A stretch of DNA of 64,000 bases from Aplidium turbinatum (GCA_918807975.1 OU964922.1:24416329-24480328); one strand, 5' to 3'. Positions 1-14,200 are shown, counted from the stretch's first letter. Notes: generated by a model not told the origin, from the letters alone. Numbers and translations: made by a program.

Positions 1-135
1 CAACAGTAAGCTGCTCTAGGGAGAATTACCTACAGCCCTAGGGCTATGGCCGACTGAACTGAACATTATGTCACATTTCAACTCTTGTTTTTGGTGAACA
101 TGATGTTTATTGTGGAATGAGTGGGTCTGCTACTA

Positions 136-1680
136 TTCGGTGAGTCCGATTTGGAGAGTCCGATTCGGAGAGTCCGATTCGGAGAGTTCCCTATTCGGAG
201 ACAGCCTTTTTCGGAGAGTTCCCTATTCGGAGATTTTTTGAAAACTTTTTTTGAAAATTATCGGGTACCGTAGCCTAATTATCATTGCCGCTTTTACATC
301 GTTTTAACGTCGCTAAACGTTGAAATCGTGCAGAAAAAAATAGAAATAAAATGTTTAAACAATTAAATGAAAATTCGTCATGTCAGTTCGGTTGAATTGT
401 TTTTATTTGTGACCATCATATCAAAAACAATACACGTCAACATAGCAAAGGTAGAAGCGACAAAACGCGATCGTTAAAACGTGCTTTTGACCGAAGTAAG
501 TGATTGAGTTGAAAGAAATTTGGCACGGCCGCAACACCTTCAGAAAAATTTAAGATATGAAGGGAAAATAAAAAAAGAAGATGTTACAAAAAAAATCATG
601 TTTATGTCTATAAGTTAGTACTTTTGAATAGTTAAAATGATTACCGGTAGTTTGGATTAATAAGTGTGTGGCCTACAGCTTGGATTGAAAGGAAATTATC
701 GGGTACCGTAGCCTAGTTATCCCGACCAGCAAAAATTTGTTCCAAGAACCCAGTTAGTCTAACAGTTCATTTTTACATTGTAGTAACAGATAACCAAATG
801 TGTGGCCTATCGTTTTAACGTGGCTAAACGTTGAAATACCGAAGTAACGAAAGAATTTTCATAGCAAAGAACGTTTAGCGACGTTAAAACGATAGGCCAC
901 ACATTTGGTTATCTGTTACTACAATGTAAAAATGAACTGTTAGGCTAACTGGGTTCTTGGAACAAATCGAAGGGCTTCTGTGAATGTTTCCCAGTTTCAA
1001 CGTATCCTAGTCAGCAAAAGTTTTCTTTTATACACGATTTCAACGTTTAGCGATAGGCCACACATTTGGTTATCTGTTACTACAATGTAAAAATGAACTG
1101 TTAGACTAACTGGGTTCTTGGAACAAATTTTTGCTGGTCGGGATAACTAGGCTACGGTACCCGATAATTTCCTTTCAATCCAAGCCGTAGGCCACACATT
1201 TGTTGATCCAAACTACCGGTAATCATTTTAACTATTCAAAAGTACTAACTTATAGACATAAACATGATTTTTTTTTGTAACATCTTTTTTTTATTTTCCC
1301 TTCATATCTTAAATTTTTCTGAAGGTGTTGCGGCCGTGCCAAATTTCTTTCAACTCAATCACTTACTTCGGTCACAAGCACGTTTTAACGATCGCGTTTT
1401 GTCGCTTCTACCTTTGCTATGTTGACGTGTATTGTTTTTGATATGATGGTCACAAATAAAAACAATTCAACCGAACTGACATGACGAATTTTCATTTAAT
1501 TGTTCAAACATTTTATTTCTATTTTTTTTCTGCACGATTTCAACGTTTAGCGACATTAAAACGATGTAAAAGCGGCAATGATAATTAGGCTACGGTACCC
1601 GATAATTTTCAAAAAAAATTTCAAAAAATCTCCGAATAGGGAACTCTCCGAATCGGACTCTCCGAATCGGACTCACCGAA
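136..1680. repeat. Foldback (long inverted-repeat) element, about 1.5 kb
   Basis: Two long arms are reverse complements: roughly 136-835 and 1040-1680. Both ends carry short subrepeats built on GAGTCCGATTCGGA, more numerous on the left arm than on the right, followed by TTCCCTATTCGGAGA. The spacer (about 840-1040) holds a further inverted copy of the segment TTTGGTTATCTGTTACTAC. No protein is encoded. It lies in the TTC39 intron upstream of the first visible exon. Foldback-type non-autonomous DNA transposon is the likeliest class. I found no convincing target-site duplication, so the exact ends are approximate. Confidence 0.8.
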
Positions 1681-2086
1681 ACGGGCCATTCCGGGAATGA
1701 CTTGCCTGTTTATGTAGCCTCCAGATGAGACTAATATGTTTTGTTGAGGATTTCAATGTTTTTACGCTAATTTATTTTTTTTTTTAATGTAGCCTTTTTT
1801 TAAATATAAAATACAAGAAACAATGGTTCACTCCTAGTCAATTTTTCGTAAGGTCGGTCAATTTAAAAAAGAAAATTGTGTTGTCGTATTTTGGTAGCTG
1901 GTGACAGACAATGAATTCCTCGCCACTGTCGATATTCCGAAGTAATTATCTGATTGTTAATTACACAATGCAAATGCTTTTAATTTTAGTCGTTCCGGCT
2001 ACGGCTGTTACGTTGCATTATTTTAGTTCCTAAAATGTTGATAAATTTGTCTCTCGCAAGTCTAAGCATTCCGATATTTCTATCAG

Positions 2087-2245
2087 GATGAAAACTTGAT
2101 CAGTTTTATCCGCGGTGCTCTGAAGATACGGCTTGGCTATCAAACTTACAACTATTGCCTGAAGCTGTCTGATAAAATGGAACCCACAAAGAACAACATG
2201 CACTTCATCGGAGGAGTGCTTCTTGGCTGTGGTTCATTCAACATT
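2087..2245 (+). CDS. TTC39 exon (first visible), 159 nt
   Basis: Acceptor TATCAG precedes 2087 and donor GTGAGT starts at 2246; phase 0 at both ends. It encodes DENLISFIRGALKIRLGYQ and on to GCGSFNI, matching the family's conserved region just before the LSLLPPR helix. Confidence 0.9.
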
Positions 2246-5200
2246 GTGAGTTGCATGGTGCACGCTTCTGATTGGGCATAGTTGTTTTCTTGGAGGTTTT
2301 AAATGACTTGTTGCCGGTAGAATGGTCATAGTAGAGATCATCGCTGTGCACAAGACTTGGCCTAGTTTACCGGTAGAGCAAATGCTTACGTGATGCTCTG
2401 GGCTACGGCCGTGTGACAATCCAAAGAATGAGTAGATCATCTCTTGTCAGAACTTCATCTGATTAGAATGTAGTTAAATCTCATCGTCTGGTACACACGG
2501 TTCGAATTTCACAAGTCAAGTGAATTTGTCGAGTCGCCGGGTTTGCAGATTTGACAAGTAACGCTTCTCCATGTGAATTATGCAAGAATTTGCGAATTTT
2601 TAATTAATTTTTCATCTTTAATTTTTTTGTGCTGTGTTTTTGGCAGGCCTAGAGAAGTACCATTTAGCGGCGACATTTACCATTTTACGTCTAGTTACAT
2701 CTTGCGACGTTGAAGCAATTTAAAATGGCAACTTTTTTGCTAAGTCGTAATCAACTTGAACAATATAACTGACTTAATGAATCCCATGCTTCAACTTGTG
2801 GTCGATGTCTGAGAAATCGATTTGATGCCATTAGTCCCCACTGCGTTTAGTTTGGTGGCGACTTTATCGACCAAGTTGGTCGAGTTTCGTCGATGCTTGA
2901 AATAAGTTGCAACGTGGTGTTTGTAATGTGGGTCAACAAACTTGAGATGCAAGTGGTTTGTGTGTGAAGACTTGTATTTTTAGCTGAAAAGTTCTATCAA
3001 TACAATATTTAAGCACTTGTTCTTCCACCAACCTTTCCACCACCAACATATATTTTTTTCATGCTGCAAGTGTCAAGAAGCTGTGTTAATGACATCACCA
3101 GAAACAACCATTGTTAGTTTTTTGAAACCACGCTAATGTGTTTTTACGAGGACTGTGGCGGTTTCAATGCTGCAAGAAAATTTTACCCTAACGAAATAAC
3201 AATGTAATTAGTTCTAAATACGTCATTGTTTTTTAATGTCAACTCTCAGTTTTCAAAAATCGACTCAATTGCATTGTTCGGCTAAATTTGAACGTAAACT
3301 CTACACAATTTGAAAATGTCATGTTTTTCTGTGTGATTAACGGCAGTGCAGCATTGCAATTTCAAGTTGTAAAGGTTTGCTTGCCCTCTAAAGTACTGCA
3401 ATAAATATTTGCTTAATGGATTTTACGTTGCTGTTCCTGGTTTTAGATATTTGCTTGCTTTGCTTTGTTTGCTTTACTGCAAAATGTATGACATGCTCAA
3501 CGATGCACATAAATTATTTGGTACTGCCATGGCTACCTAGAGATACGCCCTGACTTGTCACACTCTGTAGAATTTTCTTGATTTTGCCAACTTTTGGTAA
3601 CTGTCAAATGAATTGTTGAGAAGGAGCGATCTTCCTGGCGTCAGCACTACCTGACTACTCACTATAGAACAGCGAGCATTGTGTTTCGCTAACCATACCG
3701 GTGTAGCCTCCACACTAGCCATCAAGACTTTTCCAAAAACATGTGTTTCTCGGCAGCGGTTGAGAACTATGTGGCAGGAACTAGTGGTGCGGTACTGATG
3801 AGCCCAGCCTAATGGGCGAAACACGTGTCTATCGCTGAGTTCCTGCTACACTCGACTGCCGAGAAACACATGTCAAATAAATGTTACATTTTAACTTTTT
3901 TAACTGTCTTTCTCAGCCCACGTGAAAAAATGAGTTTCACATCATCAAGGTAAAAAAAAAACAAAGACAATTTGATTCATAAAATTTTAGTGAAACTGTT
4001 AACCACTTGCTAGCAGTCAGATTGGAGGTTTTTTAATTCCCCAAAGCAACAAAAGGCTTTTGTATTATATCAATCCGAGTCAGCAAAAAGTTAAAAAAAA
4101 ATGATTGTAGAACATTTCAGTCAGACATTAGTAGTAGCGGCAATTAAAATTGTGACAAATCAAACGCATTTCCATGTAGCCATGTTACTGCCAACATAGT
4201 AGACTAGTACCGGTAGTCTATATGATCAAACAAAAGTTTTTGTGTTGTAACTTACTAACTTGTAACTTACATGTCAGTTGTAACTCTCATCATGTACATC
4301 GCGAGACCGCACAATTGCTTACTATGCTAGCAAGTAGCAGTCAATTAATATTCGCTACTAGTGAAATCACGACATTTAGAAATACGAAGCACACGCTTGT
4401 TTTAGGGTTGTTTTTAGACAAAGTGAGCCGATGGGGAAAATCCGGTGTCATCCGCATGCATAGTTCCTGATTATGTTGGCGTCTGTCACTTTCAGTCTTT
4501 CAAAAGAACTGTTTGTATCTTTTAAATGACTTACGTAATTTAATCGTGAGGTTATTCAATTCATTACCAAAAAGCTAATTCAAGTTTTTTTTCCAGGGGT
4601 TGTCTTTGCTACCGCCTCGCATACTTTCCTTGCTGGAGTGGATTGGATTTACTTCGGACAAACACAAAGGCATGAAGCAGCTCGCACAGGGGTACACAGA
4701 CAGCAATTTACGAAGCTCTCTCATATCACTCTTCATTTTGTCCTACAATCTCTTCCTCACTGTGCATTTAGGTAGCTATACTACGTACGATAGAGGAATG
4801 TATTTTAGCTCACAAATGCTTAGTTAGCAAAACATTTACTGCTTTATGTGTCACCATTGCTTTATTGGTGTGTTGAAAGTTTTGTAAAAGATACTTACTT
4901 TAAGTTCTTAGCCTCTGTCTTTTGTTTATATTATTGTTCTTATAAACAGAACGTCCATTGTTGTTTGTTTAGTTTTGGTCAATTTTATGGTTATGAAGGC
5001 TACACAGTTTACAGCACTTGCTTAGCAGTGAAACGTCTTCCGAACAGAGGCATGTTTGACACAACGTGCTGTGAGAGCACGATTCCGTATCAAGCGCACC
5101 AACACGTCCGTCTCATTGAACAAAAATCACAACCAAACGTTGAAATCCTAACCTAATGTCCGGTTTTTGCCAAAACTTTAGTTTGTTGAAGATTGCAAAA

Positions 5201-8200
5201 CAACTTATCAAGATTTTTTTTTATATTTGTGTGAAGGCCTCTGCTGTTCTGCTCCTACGTGAGAGTGTGCCATTGTTTTCATGGTTAACTTTCAACCGCA
5301 GCAACCATTCGTGGGTTACAGCGCAAAATATGAAACTCCCCGTCTTGGTATGGCAAAGTTTGTCATGTGCACATGAGTTTATTTTTAGCGCAAACCAAAC
5401 TTGATTTGGTTATTGTACTTCCTCTGCAAGAGCCAATTGTGATTTTATGTAAAATTGGCATTTTGTTCTGATTCAAAAACGCCGGACTGACTGTGCTGTT
5501 CCTGTTTCATATCAAATTTTCCCCATCCTGGCTTCATTTAGAAAAAGTAGGCCTATATATAATTAATTGATGGTTTTTGGTTTTTTTCATTATTGAATGG
5601 GCCATCTCCGTTAGTTCCCTTTTTGGTAAATTATGTGTACACCCGTAATTAGAACTATTGTGGTTTTGGTAAATTTTATGTCTCAATTGACATGAACTGC
5701 TCTCCCACTTTTAAGGTGCCTAGTAATGTAGGCCTACCATTTAATTGCACTTTCTTCGGCTTCACTTGGGTTTTGAAAGCTCACCCAAATTGTTACTGTT
5801 ACTGCAATTTGCATAAAAATTGCTGAAACGATAAAATATGTTAAAAATCAGCTCCACAAAATATTCCAAAATATCTGTGCTGGGAATAAAAACTAAATTT
5901 TCAAAACCCTAAATACGATTTTGTCAATTTTATCTGTGAGAAATAAATTATTCAAACCGCTTTAAACGTAGCAACTTTCTCTTTGTGACATGTTGAGGTT
6001 CAATGTAAACGAAACAGACTGGGCATCTGCCATTAGGCTATAGTTTATTTTTATTTCCTACCGTCAAAGCTAAAAACAATAATACTTGTTGTAACATAAC
6101 AGGGGTCCATAAAAAGTAGCAATGACAAAACGCGAAGGACCTACCAAGAGTAAATTATATTTACCGATTAAGCAAATATGATAGCTGATTGAGTAACTTA
6201 TTTTGCGAACTCTTTTTGGTATGCATTATAACCGTAATCCGCTGATTAGGATCGCCGATTACTGATCTACAGATAAACATCGCTCAAACTACTCACCCAG
6301 GATCAACTAATTAGACAATTGGCATAATCGGCGTAAACGATCCGCTATTGGTGCATCCAACCCAAAGTACAAAGACTTGCCGCCTCGCTATGTCTTTGCA
6401 AGCCAATAAATAACAAAACATCATCAAATTTTGAAAGCAATCAACTTTACGATGTTCAAAACGTCGTTAGAATTGGAAATTTGTCACAATATATCTGTGA
6501 AGTTTAATTGTCTAAAGCAAGACCGAGATTATGGTTGCTTGCCATGCACATCATACGTTTGATGGTGTTTGTTTTTGAGCATTGCCGTGGGCGCCATGAA
6601 GATGGATCTCGGACGCTTTAACTTACACCAGTCTGTTTTGAAGATTTAGTTTATGTAAACCGGAAGGCAAGGTAGCCAATTTTCGTTATATCTTTAGCCA
6701 TGCCATTATGTGTCTTGCCGCAGACAACAGGATGCTCTTGAGCGGTGTCGAGCCGGCGTCCATTCGAGTGTCGTACTGTGGCTCTCACCACCCACCTATG
6801 CAATCGGCTGGTTGTAATAGTGCTGCAGTATTGTTGTAACTCATCCGGAATAATTGGCATTTCACTGTTTACATTGAATCAATGAACAGCTTTGTTGGCT
6901 GTAAAGCGATTTTTCACAAACCACCTTTGCTAACGTGTTCCGAATGCAATGGTTGCATCGCAGTTTTGGAGATATATTTTTAATGCTGATTTTAAAAATC
7001 AATCCACAGAAAATATTACTTTTTCAGCTTTGTCAAAAATCACTCCATTTTGAGCCGTTTCTACGCCATCAGACAATCAATTAATTCAATAAAAGTGCAG
7101 AGGTTTTACCTTTAACAGGAACCAACGACGCGGACCTGCCTGAGACAGAGAAGATCCTAAGAGAAATGCTGAAGCGATTTCCAGAAGGAGTTTTCTTCCA
7201 TCTCTACGCCGGTAGATTAGAGCAATTGAAAGGAAACTTTGATTCTGTGAGTAGTTGATGGATGAGCAAGTTACCTGTGACAAATCATTCGTTTTTTACA
7301 TTGATTCAACATCTGCTGACGTTAATTGGTTGCATTGCTACTTGGAATTTAATGCACGTCAAATAGACGGTAAAGCTTATTGTATTCTATTTGTGTCAAG
7401 AGTGTTCTATCATGCGAATCATACTAAACTATTGGCTTTTTGTTTTTTTTCCCCTTACAGTATATTTCTGTTGACATGCAAGTATACTTACGCCTGTGAT
7501 GTTTTTAATAGGCGATCACCTATTTAGAGAAAGCGGTCGTTTTACAAACCCAATGGAAACCCTTTTCTCATATTTGCTACTGGGAGTTGATGTGGTGCCA
7601 CGCGTTCAAGCTCAATTGGCTGGAAGCCGCAAAATATGCTTCTTTGTTGAAGTGAGCATGTTCGCTTAGTTTCTTTCATAGTGTTTTTTCAAAATAAAAT
7701 TTCTATTTGTGCTAAAAAGGAAAAACTTTATATACAGTGTGCCATTTGCATTTGTTTTGTTGAAACGAAAATTGATTCTGATAAAACAAATTTGAGAAAA
7801 AATGAAATAAAATTTCACTTGCAATATCTAAAGCAAACTTGTAGGAGGTTTATATGTGATTTTCATCACTTTTGAAACTTTTCTTTTTACTCAACAACGT
7901 GCATATACTTTAAAAGGTAACAACACACCAGTGGCAAAGTGATTGTTATTAAAATTGTAAGAAAAACTGACTTGTTTCCAAAATTTATTTCGGAAAAATT
8001 AAACGAACTATTTCAACACATAGGTATGCTTAGATTATGACGTACTGCATAGGTACTTTGATTATGACTTCTATTACTTCTTGGAAGAAGCAACTATTGC
8101 GCATTATACGGCGTAGTGGGGGTTGGATAAACCGCTAAATTGTACACCCAATTCTAAAATGTCATGTAGTGATTTATAGTTTTTATTTTTTGAAAATTTT

Positions 8201-11200
8201 TGCATATCTAAAGACAGTGAACGTTTTGTAGTTTTTGAGTTTTCTCGTCCTAGTTGCAGACATTCATGTTCCTTACTACCCAAAATACTATTTATGTACA
8301 ATTGTACACAGGGTTGATCGGTTTAAACCGCCCGGTTAAAACCGGGTTTAAACCGGGCAGTTTTGACCACTTATTACTGGTCAAAAATGGTCAAAACCCC
8401 TTTAGTGTATGAATCAACTTGCTTTTCAATTGAATTAAAAATATTACCCTCCATGTTTAGTAATGATGTTCAACTATATTTTGTTTTGATCAACAATAAC
8501 CTAAATGCTGGATCTGGAACAAAAAATATTCAATTTCTCTGTTTATTTTTGATATTTCAATCAGTTGGTTATTTTAATCATTGAGAAAATTTAAATTCTA
8601 AAAATAAGTTTCTGATGAACCAAAAAATGCTTGGTAGACCGATGAACAATTTGCACAGCCAACTGAAGAACAAGAATTTATTCCAACAAATTTCTTTATA
8701 TTTTTAACTGCTTTTATATTTCCTAAATAGCCCATAGCCCTGGTAGCCGACCATTCACTACATAAAAATATTTATCTGGGTTTTGACCGGTTTAAACCTA
8801 GTTTTCACCGGTTAAAACCAGGTTTAAACCGCTTAGTGGTCAAAACCAGTTTTGACCACTTAGAGATCAACCCTGATTGTACATTTTAAAATTTGATTTT
8901 GTCGTTTTTCTCTTTTCGTTATTGCTACTGCAAACTTGCGATGTTTTATGAAGAATGCAGTTGCCTGCTTCCAATTGCCCAACCACATGTCTAACCTAAC
9001 CCACACAGAAAAATCCTTCGTTTTGTACCAAAGTCCTATCCGTCTAGACGTTGAATCAATGTAAAAATGACCGATTTTGCTGTCTGGAAAGTTTCACCTT
9101 TGCTGCTCTGTGTAATATTTTCATGGACTTGAAAAAGAGGAATAATTTAAATATTCAAAACGAATGTTATCTAATTCTTGAGATCTTTAAATAATTGAAA
9201 TGATAAGACGATTCTGTCTACAGTGTGTCGCAAAGTTTAAAACCTACCTGCTTTACGCATCAAAACAAGCCAGTTTTAATGTTTCATACTTTCAATTTTT
9301 GCACAGACGACAGACCGATTAAAATATTTACTTACGGACTGCAATATCGTGTCATAAGTTTCCGGCGGGAAGAGGGAAGCTTCATTGCATTGGTGTTGAG
9401 TTGCCCCGTTTGTAAAATGATGTGGTTTTGAGAATTCAATATTAGACTTGAGTTCTCAAGAACCCATTTTCTATTCCAGTACCGGTATCCGGTTTCACAT
9501 TGTTTCATTATCCTTTAATGGAATGAAACGATTTTAACTGTGCATTTCTGGGACGTCCTTTTCGAGCGAACCTCTCTCACAAAACCCCTCCTTTTTGTAT
9601 TGTGAAAAAGACGGTTTCGCTGGCTGGAATCACCATTTTTCGTTATTCTTTGTGTCTTGATGCAAAAGACAGAGATTATTATCAATAAGCGAATAAAAAA
9701 ATAATAGTAACCTCTCAAGTACTTGTAGCTCCAGTGCTTCACATAAAGTGAAAATTACATGACTTGTATCTCTTTTTTTATTTCTTTAAAAATAATATCT
9801 AAAAAGACATTATTAAAAGTAACTACGGACAGTGGCCAGTGTTTCAATCTTCCGATCTCTTCATCGTAGTAAAATGAAAGTAGAGAGTTGTATTAAAGTT
9901 TCGAGATAATGGTTTCTAAAAGTGATATTAATAAGCCAATGAGAATTAGTTTAATTTTTAATTTCGGCCTCCAGCGAAACGTAATTTTACCGCCAATTAG
10001 AAAGTGTGATTTTTTTTTTTTAGAAAAGTTGTGCTAAGCAATGAATGGAATTAGTTAAAAATAAAAACTTAAGAAAAATACAGGAATTTGTCACTAAGCT
10101 AGGACATAACAATCATCTGAGATGGATCCAAAATACAAGAAATTGGATACCAGCGGCACATATAAGTATTAAGATTCAAAGAAAATGACGGGGTGCACCA
10201 GCAAACTTCTAATTGGCCCATGATGCAAGAGAAGGATCCATGGAGGATACAAACTGATATGCATAAATCAACAAGTGAATAAAAAATAACAATAAACTCT
10301 CAAGCACATATAGCTCCAAACAAAGTGAAATTTGCATGAGAATTTCATTTCATTCATGCAATTAGCGAATTTCAAATTTATGCAAATTTGACTTTTTGTG
10401 GAGCTATATGTGCTTGAGAGACGTTACTGTTATTTTTTTATTTATTTGTTGATTTATGCATATCAGATTGCATCCTCTGTGGATCCTTCTCTTGTATCAT
10501 GGGCCAATGCTATAGATGTTTGCTGGTACATCTTTTCATTTTCTTTGAATCTTAATTATTATAAATGTTTTGATTTTGTGTGGTCAACCGTTTTAACTAC
10601 TTACGTCAAATTGACGTTGCTTGAATGCCACGTTATGACGTTCCTTTAATGTCGATCAAGGCAACATTTTTGTCGATAAAATATTAATAAACCGTAAGTC
10701 TGTTGGTGTTGCTTTCTTTTATTGACTTTCAGAACTGTATCGGTTTGCTTGTTTGTCAACACGTCCTTGGCTATTTTGACAATGCTTAGCTTGCAATTTT
10801 TCATATTTGCATCAAATCGATGTAAAATTACATGAAAGTGCTGTAGGTGAATTTTCAATTGAGTCTTCAAACAAGTAGCAGTCTTACCTGGAAACCACCG
10901 CATTAATAAACTTTCCATGTTGCCAAGTAGTTAATTTAACGCTTGGTTGATATGCGAGTGAAGAGAAAAAAGTTTCAAGTACAAATGCGAGTGGAGAAAA
11001 AATGTTTGAAATACGAACGCGAGTGGAGAAAATGTTCCAAGTACCATCCCAGACAACAAATCAAGCGTTTTTTACATTTGTTCAACCAATCACCGTAATA
11101 TATTGAATCAATGTAAAAAAACAAATAATTTTTTTTCTGGGAATGCAGTGGAGAAATGTGGCTTTTGTAAGCCGACGACCAAATGTGGCCTACCGGCGGG

Positions 11201-14200
11201 GTAGTTTTGGAGGCCATTTGACGACTTCTCGGAGATCACGGTCGCCGGGAGCTTAGAGGTCTGCAATCCTTCAGCGATCATAACACCAGTGCAGCACACT
11301 GGATGGCATAGGCCTATACTTGGAATGTAACATGGCCTACCACCGACACCAAACTCCAAATTTTCGTAATTCATTCAGTAGCGCTACGCCAACACGAGAC
11401 CTGTCTATCTGTTCCGGCTTTCTCAGCTAAGCTCAATCGAATTCGAACTTGAGTTGGCCGCTTTCACATAAGTATGCACATGTGGAGTTGCTCTTTTAGC
11501 GGCTTGGGAATGCTGCACGGATGAACAAATTGCTAACTGTGGCATTCTTGAGTACTTCATCTACAAAATGCCAGATGGAATGCATGGTTTCCCTATACTG
11601 GACGTAGCTGCACTGACCTAGATTGCTACTGCATACCCTGAAATGTGAATAGTCTTTTTAGCATAGAAGAAAAATTGAGAATATATTTTTTTGTGATTCA
11701 TTTTGAAATTTATGGCCCGTCCAATGTTTGTTGAGAGCTTTTGCTTTGTATTCGGTCACATCTCTCATGATCTTTGGTTTAGTTTTTTTGATTAAAAATT
11801 TGATTCAAAACTAATAGCACAACGGAAGCAATGAAGATGTGGTTGCGTACGACGACGACGAAGCTGTAGAACGAACTAAATTGCCATTACCCAACTATTT
11901 CCTTTTTCTTAATTTACTAACCACGTTTAACTGACATTTGCATGTTAGAGAGTGAACGAAAATTTCGTGCCTCAAAAGTCTATGTTGAGTTCTTAATCAA
12001 ACAGTTTGTGATTGACAGGAAGGAGAGCAATTGGTCGAAGTGCGTGTACACGTATATCCGTGCGTCTTTCCTCGTCATGGTGAAAGGCGACGAGTACCGA
12101 GAGGAAATTGACAATTTAATGAGGTTGGTGTTTTGCTTTTTGAAAAAAGTAATTTTCTTTTTTTTTATTACTATCTCGAAAAGTATAAATTCATAAGTCG
12201 ATCCATTTTACGTTGGTGCAAGCAACCTCTGCAGACATCTTTAGGATGTAAAGAGGATTTACTTTATTCGTCGCTTTATCACAAACTGATTTCACTCTGA
12301 CATTTTAAATAAAACAACCAATGAGTTGTCTCTGGTATCCCAGCTAGAAAAAAATGTCGTTTTTTTTTTTCTTTTTAGGGAAGTTCCAAAATTGAAACAG
12401 CGGTTTGCCGGAAAGAGCATTCCATTAGAGAAATTCTTGGCCAGAAAATCAAGGAAATACTTTGAACAAGGCCGGTCCTTAATGCTGCCTGCTCACGTGA
12501 GGGTTTCTTAGTAGAGTCATTTTAATTTCAAAAATTTCTTGAATTGCCAAACTTTTTTTATTATAACCACAATGTTTGATGAACGAAATCTTGTCTTCAC
12601 AATGAGCTTTCTTTTCGTAAAACTTCCCTAGAGGGGCGTGTAGATATATATTTGAGCACTGGTATTTGAGCACTGCTCCGTTCAAAGGTGTCTATCACAT
12701 TCAAGGACACCGTCGCACTGTTAAATCACAGCCGGAATATTTATTTGTTATAGTTGTGTAGTTGTGCCACAACAGTTACCAATATTGGTAAAAATTTTCA
12801 TCAATTCACGTTATTTGTTTGTTACGTCAGGAAATGCTGTATTGTTGGAACGGTTTGCTTATGTTGAAAGGGAACGCCGAACTGAGAGAAAAGCATCTCA
12901 GCCTAGTGACCGATGCGTTTGACAACCTGGAAGAACGCAAGGAAAGTTCAAGTATGTTGAATCTCTTCTTTTGTCGATGTTTATGTTTCGATACCTATAA
13001 AATTTTGATTCCTTTACCACCGACTTTGATCACCAGCAAGTTTTTGTTTGACGTGCCTGCTTATTTGGCGACTTAATCCTGACACGCGATTTTTTCCTCA
13101 TTTTCAAGAATAATAACTTATGTTGTTGCCTTCGCAGCCACATCTAAAGACGAAGAATTCAACTACTATGATGACCACTGTTTATTGCAATTATTGAAAG
13201 GGACTCTTTTAAGATACAGCAGTCAACTCAAAAAAGCTGAATTATGTTTCAACGACGTGAAAGAAAAGTAAGCTTTATTTTTAAATAAAAGTTGGCCATG
13301 TTAACAATTTTTTTTGCTTAAATTTTTGTATCCATCTCAAGTTGTTACTTTTTTATTTTTATTGCAACAACAACGAACAAGATAAGATACAGTTTACATG
13401 AGTAAAAAACACCAACATACAGTGTGTGTAAGTTGTGATACAAGTTTGTGTGTACTTTTTAATTTTTATGCAGTTCTATCTTATGTCGTGCTTCTCAGGC
13501 TTTGTGGCAATTTCTCGCTCTGACTGCCCAGTTTTTTAGACTATTCCGACAAACTGAAAAATTCTGAATTCGTTTCAGTGTCTTTGCATCGATTTTATAC
13601 TTTTTTGGCGTATAGAAGTGTATAGTTTAATAAAAACTCACAATCGAAAGTTCCTAAATACATTAAGTGTTCATCTGCTGTAACAGGAAGTCCACAAGAA
13701 AACATCTTTCTAATAATTCTGCCCAGCTATACACGGGAAAAACCAAATACGAAAATGATTATCGGTAACTTTTTTTCCGAAATGAACACAGAATGCTGTC
13801 AATCAGACTAAATATAATACAACGCACCGTTGGTCAAAATATCTCAGATTTAATTTTAGCTAAAAGGTTTGTACTTTGCATACCCGTTGAGCGCCCTTGT
13901 GCGACTTTTTATTTTGTAGCTTTTCGACCGCTAGGTGGAGAATGTTGGCATGATAAGTCGACACATTTTTCACCATGGCTAGTGTACCTTCTTGAAGAAA
14001 GTCATTATGATTTATAGGATGGTGTAAACGTTTCAAAATTATCGTAATCGCTCGCATCAAGTTTTAAATAGAAGTATCAAACGCGTTACTTCTTCTTCTT
14101 CCTGTTTTACGTCTCATTTCCTAGAATCAGGGTAGGACGGGGTCTGGCAAGGCACATCCTCAGTCTCCAGTCATCACGATCTAGGGGGCTAGTGTTGGTC

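Larger units (their letters stand above)
7652..12018 (+). other. TTC39 intron (4367 bp)
   Basis: The largest intron of the gene. It contains the hAT-type MITE at 8309-8875, a partial repeat at 9690-9762, the inverted repeat at 10163-10560 and a minisatellite at 10952-11045. A short dispersed motif, TTGAATCAATGTAAAAA, appears near 9050 and 11103, and in the opposite orientation near 7290 in an upstream intron. No exon is supported. Confidence 0.7.

Noticed and set aside
1-2086. Upstream TTC39 exons
   Set aside because: The gene needs about 150 more N-terminal residues, but no frame before 2087 resembles them; most of the interval is the foldback element. They must lie left of the window.
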